Shown here one piece after another: positions 54,218 to 63,260 of a DNA stretch of 64,000 nucleotides (the first letter of the stretch is position 1; every line of letters begins with the position of its first letter). The notes under the pieces were generated by a model. The model ran no database searches. It had not been told where the DNA came from and worked only from the letters and a program-made list of their open reading frames with translations. Origin of the DNA: Chryseobacterium capnotolerans (GTDB taxonomy: Bacteria > Bacteroidota > Bacteroidia > Flavobacteriales > Weeksellaceae). Position numbers and translations under genes: made by a program. Where the stretch lies: contig NZ_CP065589.1 of NCBI RefSeq assembly GCF_021278965.1, positions 2,423,001 to 2,487,000 on the forward strand, read 5' to 3'.

Positions 54218-57157
54218 ATGAATTTGTTTAAAAAATTAACCATCGTTACAAGTATAGCCGCAGCAAGTTTTGCAGGCAATGCTTTCGGGCAGGAGTACCA
54301 GTGGAAAGAAGCCACTTCCAATGGATACAAATACAAATTTGTCACCAACGATCCTACTGCAGCAAGATATTACACTTTAAAAAACGGATTAACAGTTATT
54401 TTAAGCCCAACGAGCAAAGAGCCAAGAATTCAGACGTATATTGCCACTAAAGCAGGAAGCAAAACTGACCCTGCAGATCATACAGGTCTTGCTCACTATC
54501 TGGAGCATATGCTTTTCAAAGGAACCAGCCAGTTCGGATCAAAAGACTGGACAAAGGAAAAACCTCTTTTAGATCAGATTGATGCTCTTTATGAGAAATA
54601 CAATCAGACAAAGGACGAAGCAAAAAGAAAAGAGATTTACAAAGAAATTGACAGAGTTTCCGGAGAAGCTGCCAAATATGCGATTGCTAACGAATACGAC
54701 AAAATGATGGCTGGCATGGGGGCTGACGGATCAAACGCCTTCACGTCTTTTGAACAAACAGTATACACAGAAGATATTCCTTCTAATGTTGTGGATAAAT
54801 TTCTGGCGCTACAATCGGAAAGGTTCAGAGATCCTATTCTAAGATTGTTCCACACGGAGCTTGAAGCTGTATATGAAGAGAAAAACAGAACGCTTGATGA
54901 TGATGGAGACAAGGTATACGATATGATGTTTGCCAACCTTTTTCCTAATAATAATTATGGAAAACAAACCACTATCGGAACCATCGAACACCTGAAAAAT
55001 CCTTCTCTACATGCCATCAGAGAATACTTCAACAATTACTATGTTCCTAATAACATGGGAATCATCATGTCAGGAGATTTCAATACGGATGAAATGATTG
55101 CCAAGATCGACAAAGCTTTCTCTTATATGAAATCTAAACCGATCCCGGAATATATTGTAGGACAGGAAAAAGCCATCACCTCTCCAGTCATAAAAGAAGT
55201 GGTAGGCCCAGATTCTGAAAGCGTAATGCTTGGTTTCAGATTCCCGGGTGCTTCAACAAAAGATGCCAGGTTATTAAATTTCGTAGGAAGCATGCTTACC
55301 AATGGACAGGCAGGATTAATTGACCTTGACCTGGTAAAAAAACAAAAACTACTAGGTGCTTTTGCTTATCCTTATGCACTAAAAGATTACTCAGTATTGC
55401 TTTTACAGGGAAAACCCACCGAAGGACAATCTTTGGATGAAGTAAAGACCCTTCTTCTTCAGGAAATTGATAAATTAAGAAAAGGAGAATTCTCGGATGA
55501 TCTTATTCAGTCTATCGTAAACAATGAAAAGAAGAACACCATTCAAAAAGATGAAAAATACGCTTCAAGAGCAAGCATCTTAATGGATGAGTTTACTTCT
55601 GACGTGGATCACAAAGCCAACCTGGAGTATATAGAGGAAATCTCTAAGCTTACCAAAAAAGATATCATGGATTTTGTTTCCAAATATCTTCAAAATAACA
55701 ATTATGTAGCCGTTTATAAGAAAAAAGGAGAAGATAAAAACATTGTAAAGGTTGACAAACCTACCATCACTCCTGTTTCAGTGAACAGAGAAGACCAATC
55801 TGCTTTCCTTAAAAAGATTGACGAAATGCCTGAAAAAGCAATCGCTCCGGTATGGCTAAACTATGACAAAGATATTGCTAAAAATAAACTGGGTGATGTA
55901 GAAGTGCTTTCTGTGAAAAATACAGACAACGCATTATTCAGAATGTATTATCATTTTGATTCCGGAAAGTGGAACAACAAAATGCTTCCTTTAGCGGCTG
56001 AATATCTCCAATACCTAGGAACAAACAGCAAGTCATCAGAAACCATCAGCAGAGAATTCTACAAACTGGCGTCAAGCTTTAAAGTAAGCGCAGGCAATGA
56101 AGAAACTTATGTTTCCCTGGAAGGTCTGAACGAAAACCTTGATAAAACCATTTCTTTATTTGAAGATCTGATTAAGAACTGTAAAGCAGACCAAACTGCA
56201 TTAGATGCTTACAAAACCAGACTTAAGAAAGCCAGAGCTAATGCTAAGCAGAATAAAGCAACCATCATGGCCGGACTGAGAAGCTATGCACAATACGGTG
56301 CACAGAATCCATTCAACAATGTTTTAAGTGATGCTGAACTTGATGCTTTAAAAGCGGAAGATCTTGTGAATATCCTTCATGACTTATTCAACTTCAAACA
56401 TAAAGTGTTGTATTATGGTCCAAAAACAGGAACTGAAGCTGTTGCCTCTTTAAAACCTGTTCACAAACTACCTGCAACCCTCAAGGAGCTTCCAAAGACT
56501 AAAACCTTTGAGCAAATTCCAACAGACAAGAATAAAGTACTATTCGCTCATTATGACATGGTGCAGGCTGAGATTTTCTGGGCAAGAAATTCTGAGCAAT
56601 ACAATCCTTCCATCACTCCTACTGTAAGTTTATTCAACAACTACTTCGGAGGCGGAATGGGATCTATTGTTTTCCAGACTATCAGAGAATCTAAAGCGTT
56701 GGCTTATTCTACGTATTCTTATTTTTCTCTTCCAAGCAAGAAGACAGATAGAAACTCTATTATGGCTTATGTAGGAACTCAGGCAGACAAATTCAATGAA
56801 GCTTCTTCTGCAATGAATGAATTATTGACTACTCTACCTAAGTCTGAACAATTATTTGAAACCGCAAAAAGTGGATTGAAAAAAACTATCGCCTCTGAAA
56901 GAATTTCTCAGGATGGTATCATTTTCTCTTATTTAAAATCCCAAAGACTTGGAAATGAATCTGATATCAGAAAGATTGTCTATGAACAGGCTCCCAAACT
57001 GTCTTTTGCAGACATCAACACTTTCCATGATAATGAAATGAAAAACAAGAACTACACGTATTGTATTGTGGCATCACAAGACAAAGTAAATGAAACTGAT
57101 ATGCAGAAATTAGGCGAGATTAAAAAACTCAATCTAACCGAAATATTTGGATACTAA
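54218..57157 (+). CDS. Periplasmic M16 (pitrilysin-like) zinc peptidase, two-domain
   Basis: A 979-residue exported protein with a signal peptide (ends NAFGQ). The first M16 half has the inverted zinc motif HYLEH at 93-97 and the downstream zinc Glu in ELEAVYEEKNRTLDDD. The second half (about 520-979) is an inactive M16 domain with the R/Y pair in FGGGMGSIVFQTIRESKALAYS. Together they form the clamshell that degrades short peptides. A full-length single-chain member. The terminator at 57165 closes the unit. Confidence 0.92.
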   Translation: MNLFKKLTIVTSIAAASFAGNAFGQEYQWKEATSNGYKYKFVTNDPTAARYYTLKNGLTVILSPTSKEPRIQTYIATKAGSKTDPADHTGLAHYLEHMLFKGTSQFGSKDWTKEKPLLDQIDALYEKYNQTKDEAKRKEIYKEIDRVSGEAAKYAIANEYDKMMAGMGADGSNAFTSFEQTVYTEDIPSNVVDKFLALQSERFRDPILRLFHTELEAVYEEKNRTLDDDGDKVYDMMFANLFPNNNYGKQTTIGTIEHLKNPSLHAIREYFNNYYVPNNMGIIMSGDFNTDEMIAKIDKAFSYMKSKPIPEYIVGQEKAITSPVIKEVVGPDSESVMLGFRFPGASTKDARLLNFVGSMLTNGQAGLIDLDLVKKQKLLGAFAYPYALKDYSVLLLQGKPTEGQSLDEVKTLLLQEIDKLRKGEFSDDLIQSIVNNEKKNTIQKDEKYASRASILMDEFTSDVDHKANLEYIEEISKLTKKDIMDFVSKYLQNNNYVAVYKKKGEDKNIVKVDKPTITPVSVNREDQSAFLKKIDEMPEKAIAPVWLNYDKDIAKNKLGDVEVLSVKNTDNALFRMYYHFDSGKWNNKMLPLAAEYLQYLGTNSKSSETISREFYKLASSFKVSAGNEETYVSLEGLNENLDKTISLFEDLIKNCKADQTALDAYKTRLKKARANAKQNKATIMAGLRSYAQYGAQNPFNNVLSDAELDALKAEDLVNILHDLFNFKHKVLYYGPKTGTEAVASLKPVHKLPATLKELPKTKTFEQIPTDKNKVLFAHYDMVQAEIFWARNSEQYNPSITPTVSLFNNYFGGGMGSIVFQTIRESKALAYSTYSYFSLPSKKTDRNSIMAYVGTQADKFNEASSAMNELLTTLPKSEQLFETAKSGLKKTIASERISQDGIIFSYLKSQRLGNESDIRKIVYEQAPKLSFADINTFHDNEMKNKNYTYCIVASQDKVNETDMQKLGEIKKLNLTEIFGY

Positions 57158-57164
57158 CATAACT

Positions 57165-57190
57165 AAAAGCCCTGGTTTCAGGGCTTTTTT
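57165..57190 (+). terminator. Terminator of the M16 peptidase gene
   Basis: Perfect 10-bp stem AAAAGCCCTG/CAGGGCTTTT with a 4-base loop and a T6 tail. Confidence 0.85.
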
Positions 57191-57239
57191 ATTTAACAAC
57201 ACATCAAAAACAATTATAGATTTTATTTATCAAAAACTA

Positions 57240-57270
57240 TTTGTTCGATAGATAAAACTTTCTATATTTG
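57240..57270 (+). promoter_or_regulatory. Promoter of the peroxiredoxin gene
   Basis: TTTG (57240-57243), a 19-base spacer, TATATTTG (57263-57270): the best consensus Bacteroidetes promoter in the window, 33 bases before the start. It fits the strong expression expected for a peroxiredoxin. Confidence 0.75.
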
Positions 57271-57303
57271 CATCAGAAATTTAAATATAAAAACAAGAAA
57301 ATT

Positions 57304-57936
57304 ATGTCTTTAGTAGGAAAAAAATTCCCGAATTTAACAATCGACGCAATGTCTGAAATGGGTGACGATTTAAGAATCAACATCCTTGAAGAAGCTACTA
57401 ACAACCAACAAAAAGTTCTTTTGTTCTGGTACCCTAAAGATTTCACTTTCGTATGTCCTACAGAGCTTCACGCTTTCCAGGAGGCTTTAGGTGAATTCGA
57501 AAAAAGAAACACTAAAGTAATCGGTGCTTCTTGTGATACAAACGAAGTACACTTCGCTTGGTTAAACACACCAAAAGATAACGGAGGCATTGAAGGAGTA
57601 ACTTATCCACTTTTAGCTGATACTCACAGACAATTAGCAAACACTTTAGGAATTGTAGATCAGGATTTCGAATACAATGAAGAAGGAGAAGAAATCTTCA
57701 CAGGTTCTAACGTAACTTACAGAGCAACTTACCTTATCGACGAAACTGGAAAAATCTTCCACGAAGCGGTAAACGATATGCCTCTAGGAAGAAACGTAAA
57801 AGAATTCTTAAGATTAATTGACGCTTACACTCACGTTCAAAAACACGGTGAAGTATGTCCTGCAAACTGGGAAGAAGGTAAAGATGCTATGAAAGCAGAC
57901 AGAACTTCTACAGCAGAATATTTAGCGAAGAACTAA
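57304..57936 (+). CDS. 2-Cys peroxiredoxin (AhpC/TSA family)
   Basis: A 210-residue cytosolic peroxidase. Peroxidatic C51 in FTFVCPTELHAF, resolving C185 in GEVCPANW, and YRATYLIDETGKIFHE. I start at MSLVGKKFP; an in-frame extension upstream lies over the promoter. It reduces H2O2 and alkyl or nitrite peroxides using thioredoxin, whose gene follows 126 bases later. The Prx1/AhpC class is clear. Confidence 0.94.
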   Translation: MSLVGKKFPNLTIDAMSEMGDDLRINILEEATNNQQKVLLFWYPKDFTFVCPTELHAFQEALGEFEKRNTKVIGASCDTNEVHFAWLNTPKDNGGIEGVTYPLLADTHRQLANTLGIVDQDFEYNEEGEEIFTGSNVTYRATYLIDETGKIFHEAVNDMPLGRNVKEFLRLIDAYTHVQKHGEVCPANWEEGKDAMKADRTSTAEYLAKN

Positions 57937-57945
57937 TATAATGTG

Positions 57946-58055
57946 TTAATTTGAAAATGAGATAATTTGAAAATTCATCTCAGGATAGTTAGAAATTATC
58001 TCATTTTCTTCTTTACAAAGCATTCGCACATTTTCAAATTAATAAATTTTCAAAT
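57946..58055. repeat. Nested inverted repeats between peroxiredoxin and thioredoxin genes
   Basis: GAAAATGAGATAATTT (57953-57968) pairs exactly with 57993-58008. TTAATTTGAAAATG (57946-57959) pairs exactly with 58029-58042. The two hairpins share 57953-57959, so they cannot form at the same time. A further AATTTGAAAATT/AATTTTCAAAT pair lies inside. The layout allows alternative RNA folds in the leader of the thioredoxin gene. Confidence 0.7.
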
Positions 58056-58062
58056 CACTATC

Positions 58063-58371
58063 ATGTACACAGAATTAACAGAAGATACATTACAGAATAT
58101 AGTAAACGACAACGAAAAAGTAGTTGTTCAATATGGCGCAACATGGTGCGGAAACTGCAGAATCATGAAGCCGAAATTCAAAAAATTAGCATCTGAGAAT
58201 GACTCTATTCCTTTCTTATATGTAGATGCTGAAAAGCTTCCTGAAAGCAGAAAATTAGCAAAAGTAGATAATTTACCTACATTCGCTATCTTTAAAAATG
58301 GTGAATTGGTAAATCAGGTTCAATCTAACCAGGCAGAAAGTTTAATTAACCTTTTTAACGAATTAGCATAA
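58063..58371 (+). CDS. Thioredoxin-family protein
   Basis: A 102-residue single-domain thioredoxin starting MYTELTEDTL, the ATG just after the inverted repeats; the longer in-frame start at 57967 lies inside them. Active site WCGNC (C29, C32) replaces the usual WCGPC, and the cis-Pro is in NLPTFAIFKNGEL. It probably recycles the peroxiredoxin encoded upstream. The next gene overlaps its stop by one base. Confidence 0.9.
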   Translation: MYTELTEDTLQNIVNDNEKVVVQYGATWCGNCRIMKPKFKKLASENDSIPFLYVDAEKLPESRKLAKVDNLPTFAIFKNGELVNQVQSNQAESLINLFNELA

Positions 58372-58619
58372 TGAAATTACCAGTAATCAGACAATTCTAT
58401 CAGAATCAGACTCCTGAGAACCTAGAAAAAACATTAGAAGTACTTGAAAGCTTCTGCGAATTCAGAGGAACAAGTGAAGAGGATTTAAATGTTGCAGGAG
58501 AGCTTATTACCAACATTTGCGGAGCTTTAGAAGTTCATGCTAACGTACAAAACGGAATGAGCGAAAAAGATGCCTTAAACTCTTTTGCACAAAAGGTTTT
58601 AGGATCTATTGATAAGTAG
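58371..58619 (+). CDS. DUF6952 family protein
   Basis: An 82-residue acidic cytosolic protein, all helix. MKLPVIRQFY and GELITNICGALEVHANVQNGMSEKDALNSFAQKV match what I recall as DUF6952, a small Bacteroidetes family that regularly follows thioredoxin. Translation is coupled to thioredoxin by a TAATG overlap. A role in peroxide metabolism is inferred from context only. Confidence 0.72.
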   Translation: MKLPVIRQFYQNQTPENLEKTLEVLESFCEFRGTSEEDLNVAGELITNICGALEVHANVQNGMSEKDALNSFAQKVLGSIDK

Positions 58620-59304
58620 TTTTTATCATTTAATATTCTATAAAAACACGAAAGAAAAAATCTGAGGTTTTCCTCAACACTATACTTCCCTATTCTTTAC
58701 CCTATACTCTACTTTTATCTGAAATAAAACTTTAGGGACCATCAACAGTTCTACTGAAGCTATATTCAGCACAGAATAATTAAAGAATATCCAATAAAAT
58801 CCCGGTGAAATGTGTCATCAGGATTTTTTGGGTTCACCGTTTATATTAAACACAAATTCCACGAATGATCTTGCACGAACAACACAAATACCAGTTGCAG
58901 CAATAGTATCATTTGTTAAAACATTTGTATTATTTATGTTTAATCGCAAAGTTTTATATTACAAACCTTATTATTTCAAGCAAGCAAAGCATGGAATCAA
59001 TTTCATTGATTCTTTCTAAGCATACGCATAGCCATATTACTTCATCAGCGACTCTGTCGCTTCCCTTTACTCACTTACAACTCAACAAACGAATCATTTT
59101 CCCTTTGCGTTTAAATCTTTACAATAGCAATTATCATATTGCAATAGCGCCATTCGTGAAAGCATTTCTAGCATTTGCTGTTAAAAAAAATCTGCTCAAT
59201 CCGCATAATCTGCGGGCAAAACAAAACCAATCCACATCCCAGAAATAAAAAATCCTGATGAAAAATCACCAGGACTATTATTATAAAGTTAAATATATTT
59301 CAAA
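58620..59304. repeat. 685-base non-coding gap with repeat-like remnants
   Basis: Open frames here have no homology or start context and run across palindromic DNA, so I call it non-coding. It contains AGCGAC-n3-GTCGCT (about 59043-59065 region) and, reversed, the GCAGATT/GCGGATT/GCAGAT string (59190-59216) that resembles 912-940. I read it as a dispersed intergenic repeat of the genus. Confidence 0.45.
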
Positions 59305-59994
59305 TTAACTTCTTCTGCTCATCAGAATATTCAGGATATACCAGAATAGAAGCATAATAGATGCAAAAAGCTGCAATGCCGCCCCCACATACTGATTCGT
59401 AGCATAAGAATCTTTTAGTTTACTTGTCTGATATAAAATCGTTGCAGAAGCAAGAATCACCATTCCTACAGAGAACCATAATCCAAGGTTAAATCCAAAG
59501 GCCATTCCGCCAATGATTAATCCAATAGAGATAAACCCTCCAATAATAATGATATTTCTTAAAAAAGAAAAATCTCTTTTAGAAGTAAAAGCAACTGCAG
59601 AAATTCCTGCAAACATCGCAACCGTTAAAGTAGCTGCCTGGAAGATGATATTAGCACCACCAGCAACATTAGTAGCGATATAAAGCAATGGCAAGAAGAT
59701 AACCGCTTCCAGTACAATATAAAACCCTAACCCAAGATACTGAGTAGATTGACTTTGTGAAAGCGACCATTTAGACGCTAAAATAGAAGCCAGCCAGAAA
59801 ACCCCAATGATCAATAGCCAGGTAAACTTTCCCTGAAACATCATCGCAATAAGCTCAACTGGTACAGTCTTCAACAAAATAGTTTCAACTCCAATAAATG
59901 CAAGAATCGATAATGCAACATGCAAATACGTCTTCTTGTAAAAATTCGCTTTCTCCACATCGGAAGAATGAGCGACTAAAACATCTGTCATCAT
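59305..59994 (-). CDS. Bax inhibitor-1/YccA family membrane protein
   Basis: A 229-residue inner-membrane protein with seven hydrophobic helices. After a short cytosolic N-terminus (VAHSSDVEKANFYKKTYLHVALSILAFIGVE) come helices ending in the family signature GAALQLFASIMLLFWYILNIL near the C-terminus. Bacterial YccA binds FtsH, and other members are pH-dependent Ca channels; the specific role here is unknown. Confidence 0.88.
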   Translation of the reverse strand: MMTDVLVAHSSDVEKANFYKKTYLHVALSILAFIGVETILLKTVPVELIAMMFQGKFTWLLIIGVFWLASILASKWSLSQSQSTQYLGLGFYIVLEAVIFLPLLYIATNVAGGANIIFQAATLTVAMFAGISAVAFTSKRDFSFLRNIIIIGGFISIGLIIGGMAFGFNLGLWFSVGMVILASATILYQTSKLKDSYATNQYVGAALQLFASIMLLFWYILNILMSRRS

Positions 59995-60023
59995 AGTTAA
60001 TATTTTTTTTGATTAATCGAAAT

Positions 60024-60470
60024 TTATTTATCCTTTTTAGCAGGCAATACCCCCAAGAGTTTCCCATCATCTTCAAATACAGCGCTTATCACTTCTTTTG
60101 ATGACGAATCTCCGGCATATTTGTATTTAATATTAGGATGACTAAGACCATCCATCGTTACATAATACCCTACTTTTAAAATCTCCAGCTTTTTATTGGT
60201 ATCAATACCTTCTTTTACCTTTTTCAGGACGTCTTCTGTAACAATTTCTTTTACCTTATCAGAAAGCACTTCATTTACAGCTTTATAATCCGAAGCCTGT
60301 AAAGCTGTGATAAACTTCTGGAAATTATCATTATAAAGATTAACTTTATCCTTACTTATGGTAGCCGGCTGCTCTTTCTTCTGGTTATTCTCAACCTTCA
60401 GCCCTACGACTTTCTGGGCAAACATAAACTGCGCGCCAACAATTGCCAGACCTAAAAATAATTTTTTCAT
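60024..60470 (-). CDS. Exported protein of unknown function
   Basis: About 148 residues from the ATG that gives MKKLFLGLAIVGAQFMFAQ, a signal peptide; the in-frame ATG 33 bases earlier would spoil it. The rest, FQKFITALQASDYKAVNEVLSD and VGYYVTMDGLSHPNIKYKY, predicts an alpha+beta NTF2-like fold, but I do not recognise a family. It is 47 bases downstream of the LuxC-like gene on the same strand. Confidence 0.6.
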   Translation of the reverse strand: MKKLFLGLAIVGAQFMFAQKVVGLKVENNQKKEQPATISKDKVNLYNDNFQKFITALQASDYKAVNEVLSDKVKEIVTEDVLKKVKEGIDTNKKLEILKVGYYVTMDGLSHPNIKYKYAGDSSSKEVISAVFEDDGKLLGVLPAKKDK

Positions 60471-60517
60471 ACAATTCATTTTGTTATTAGTGAAATAGGT
60501 CATGGAAGATACGAAAA

Positions 60518-61553
60518 TCAGACCAGTTCTAAAAATTTCATCGTATCCACATTATCTGCATACGTATCAAGACCTGGATTTTGGGCTTCACCAAAAGAAA
60601 TAGAATCTAATCCCAGCTCTTCTTTAGCTACAACACACTGAATATTTTCTTCGTTTTCAGCAATAAAGTTTTTAACATCATCCAATGATTCATATCGGCT
60701 GAAATTAATCACAGAAAGTGGGCTGAATAATTTATCATCTTCTTTCAGCATCACAAAATTATTATCCCAAAATTTCTCCTGATTCAGAAGATAAATTGCT
60801 CTGTTGTAATCATAATTATTGGCATATTTATTATGATTGATAATATCCTGAAACCCTAAGAAGCTTTCAAACAGCCTGTCGATCACAAAATCCTGAGGAA
60901 TAAAGATTCTCGTAACATTTCTGCATCCCAAACCGAAATATTGGAAAATATCATTAGCAAGCAGTTGAAGTTCTTCCTCAGTTTCATCACCTTTTAAAAT
61001 AGCAACAGAAGTTCTGTTTTTACGGATAATGCTTAAATGATCTTTAAAATAATACTCAAGGTATCTTGCTGTATTATTACTTCCGGTAGCAATAACCGCA
61101 TCAAAATTCTGTAGTTTTTCTACAAATTCAAACTGAATTTGATCGTTAGAAAACTCTTTCCATTTCTTCAACAAGAACGGAATCAGATATCTATCTTTAG
61201 ATGATAGCTTCAGTAAAGGAATATGATTGCTTAACACTACAGAAATCACATCATGAAACCCTACCAAAGGAATATTTCCTGCTAAAATCAATCCAACTCT
61301 CCTAGATATTTTAGAGATTGAATAATTTTTCAGCCAGTTTTTAATATTTTCTTCAGTAAGAAGATCTGCCCATTGTTTCAAAGCAAATTTCTGATTATCA
61401 ACAGTAAACCACGGATTTTTCTATTTCGGATTTCTTTAATAATAATTCAATATTTGCATCATCTTCATTGTGATCTTCTGGTTTCTTCGCTAAAAACGCT
61501 TTTATATAATCACTTAATTTAATAAGTCCTAAAACTTGATTTTCGGTATTCAT
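60518..61553 (-). pseudogene. LuxC-like acyl-CoA reductase, frameshifted near its start as read
   Basis: Reduces acyl-CoA or acyl thioesters to aldehydes; in Bacteroidetes the target is unknown. The ATG at 61553 gives MNTENQVLGLIKLSDYIK...EIE, then the frame breaks at A5 (T5 at 61416-61420 on the plus strand). With A4 it reads ENPWFTVDNQKFALKQWADLL and continues to the end (344 residues). As read only the frame from TTG 61381 stays open. The core has GLILAGNIPLVGFHDVISV, VIATGSNNTARYLEYYF and FGLGCRNVTRIFIP with the catalytic Cys. It is divergent from the ferredoxin gene. Confidence 0.82.
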
Positions 61554-61581
61554 AATTACTTTAAAATTGGGGAATATTTTG

Positions 61582-61599
61582 TAATTTTGTGCAAATTTA
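61582..61599. promoter_or_regulatory. Interlocked divergent -7 elements of ferredoxin and LuxC-like genes
   Basis: Plus strand TAATTTTG (61582-61589) faces the ferredoxin gene; minus strand TAAATTTG (61592-61599) faces the LuxC-like gene. The boxes are 2 bases apart in a 59-base gap, so RNA polymerase could occupy only one at a time. No -33 box is clear for either. Confidence 0.45.
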
Positions 61600-61612
61600 A
61601 AAAAAATTAGCG

Positions 61613-61963
61613 ATGGCTATTAAAATAACTGATGAATGCATTAACTGTGGGGCTTGTGAACCGGAATGTCCAAACAATGCAATATATGAAGGAGCTGTAG
61701 ACTGGAAAGCTTCTGATGGTACTAGCCTTCAAGGAACTATAACATTACCTTCAGGACTTACTGTGGATGCAGATTCAGCTCAGGAACCTGTAAGTGATGA
61801 TGTTTATTTCATTGTTACTGATAAATGTACAGAATGTAAAGGATTCCATGAGGAGCCACAGTGTGCTGCAGTATGTCCGGTAGACTGCTGCGTACCGGAT
61901 GAAGATCATGTAGAATCTGAAGAGGCTCTGCTTAACAAAAAAGCATTCCTACACGGCGAATAA
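61613..61963 (+). CDS. 2[4Fe-4S] ferredoxin
   Basis: A 116-residue bacterial ferredoxin. First cluster motif CINCGACEPECPNNAI (CxxCxxCxxxCP), second CTECKGFHEEPQCAAVCPVDCC with the longer spacing of the FdxN/Alv subgroup, here with an internal insertion of about 40 residues between motifs (VDWKASDGTSLQG). A terminator follows. The electron partner is unknown; the neighbouring LuxC-like reductase is divergent, not cotranscribed. Confidence 0.92.
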   Translation: MAIKITDECINCGACEPECPNNAIYEGAVDWKASDGTSLQGTITLPSGLTVDADSAQEPVSDDVYFIVTDKCTECKGFHEEPQCAAVCPVDCCVPDEDHVESEEALLNKKAFLHGE

Positions 61964-61971
61964 AAAAAATT

Positions 61972-62002
61972 CCGTCTCATAATGCTTGAGGCGGCTTTTT
62001 TT
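61972..62002 (+). terminator. Terminator of the ferredoxin gene
   Basis: Eight-bp stem CCGTCTCA/TGAGGCGG (one G-T), a 7-base loop, then C and T7. Confidence 0.8.
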
Positions 62003-62074
62003 AACCAAAAATCCAACAAAACCAAAAATTAAGCTAAAGGATTTCAATTCTTTACGCAACCAAAAAATAAAAAT

Positions 62075-63138
62075 ATGAACAAAAAGCACAACTTCAGCGC
62101 AGGGCCATGTATCTTACCACAAGAGGTATTTGAAAAATCAGCACAGGCAATCTTAGACTTTAACGGGATCGGATTATCTCTTCTTGAAATTTCGCACAGA
62201 AGTAAGGATTTCGTTGCAGTAATGGACGAAGCACGTGCAATTGTAAAAAGGCTGATGAACCTTGGTGATGATTACGAGGTACTTTATTTAGGAAGCGGAG
62301 CAAGCATGCAGTTTGCCATGGTACCTTACAACCTGATGAAAGTAGGCGGAAAAGCAGCTTATCTGGACACAGGAACCTGGGCAGCCGGAGCGATCAAAGA
62401 AGCAAAAAAATTAGGAACGGTAGACGTAGTAGGTTCTTCAAAAGAAGAAAACTATTCTTTCATTCCTAAAAATTATACAGTAGGTTCAGAATATGATTAT
62501 TTCCACTGTACCTCCAATAATACTATTTACGGAACTCAGATGAAATCCTTCCCTGAAGTAGATACCCTGATGGTATGTGATATGAGTTCTGATATTTTCT
62601 CAAGACAACTGGATTTTTCAAAATTTGATTTAATCTATGCAGGAGCTCAAAAAAATATGGGACCTGCAGGGGTTACTTTAGTAGTGATCAAAAAAGAAAT
62701 CCTTGGCAAAACTGGAAGAGAAAATATGCTGTCTATGCTTGATTATTCTCAGCATATTTCCAAAGAGTCAATGTACAATACTCCACCAGTATTCCCTATC
62801 TATGCATCTCTGTTAACACTGCAATACCTGGAAAACAATGGTGGAATTGCAGCGGCTGAAAAAAGAAACGAAGCTAAAGCTAAACTTCTTTATGATGAAA
62901 TCGATAACAACCCATTATTTGAAACGTTCTGCGTAGAAGAAGACCGTTCATTAATGAATGTTTCTTTCAAATTAACAGACGAAAGCAAAAAGAAGAATTT
63001 GATAATGCATGGAAAGCTGCACGCATCAGTGGATTAAACGGACATAGAAGCCTGGGCGGTTACAGAGCCAGCTTATACAATGCCTTACCTATTGAAAGTG
63101 TACAGGTATTGGTGGATGTAATGAAATCTATCAAATAA
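62075..63138 (+). pseudogene. serC: Phosphoserine aminotransferase, frameshifted as read
   Basis: PLP enzyme making phosphoserine from 3-phosphohydroxypyruvate. FSAGPCILPQEVFE, SHRSKDFVAVMDEA, CTSNNTIYGTQ, and the Lys in LIYAGAQKNMGPAG are typical. As read it stops at 63037. Adding one A to the A5 run 62987-62991 restores EEFDNAWKAARISGLNGHRSLGGYRASLYNAL and ends at 63138, 354 residues, normal for SerC. An intact C-terminus is expected since serine synthesis is usually needed, so I read this as a sequence error. serA follows. Confidence 0.9.
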
Positions 63139-63155
63139 TTTAAGCATAAAAATTC

Positions 63156-63246
63156 AAAGATTGAAAGATTCAGAAGTGACAAATTTAAATTTCTTAATTT
63201 GCACTCTAGTTTTAAAATATTGAAAGACCTGAATTTTTCAATCTTT
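63156..63246. repeat. Long inverted repeat between serC and serA
   Basis: AAAGATTGAAAGATTCAG (63156-63173) pairs with CTGAATTTTTCAATCTTT (63229-63246) with one mismatch over 18 bases. The inner 55 bases are AT-rich. It is similar in style to the prx-trx repeats and ends 14 bases before the serA start. Confidence 0.6.
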
Positions 63247-63260
63247 AAATCCAATAACAC

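Noticed and set aside
57967..58062. Longer thioredoxin N-terminus
   Set aside because: It would translate the inverted repeats and add residues absent from thioredoxins.
58810..59248. Two overlapping open frames in the 685-base gap
   Set aside because: They run through palindromic and repeat-like DNA, show no domain or signal, and use sequence resembling dispersed intergenic repeats.
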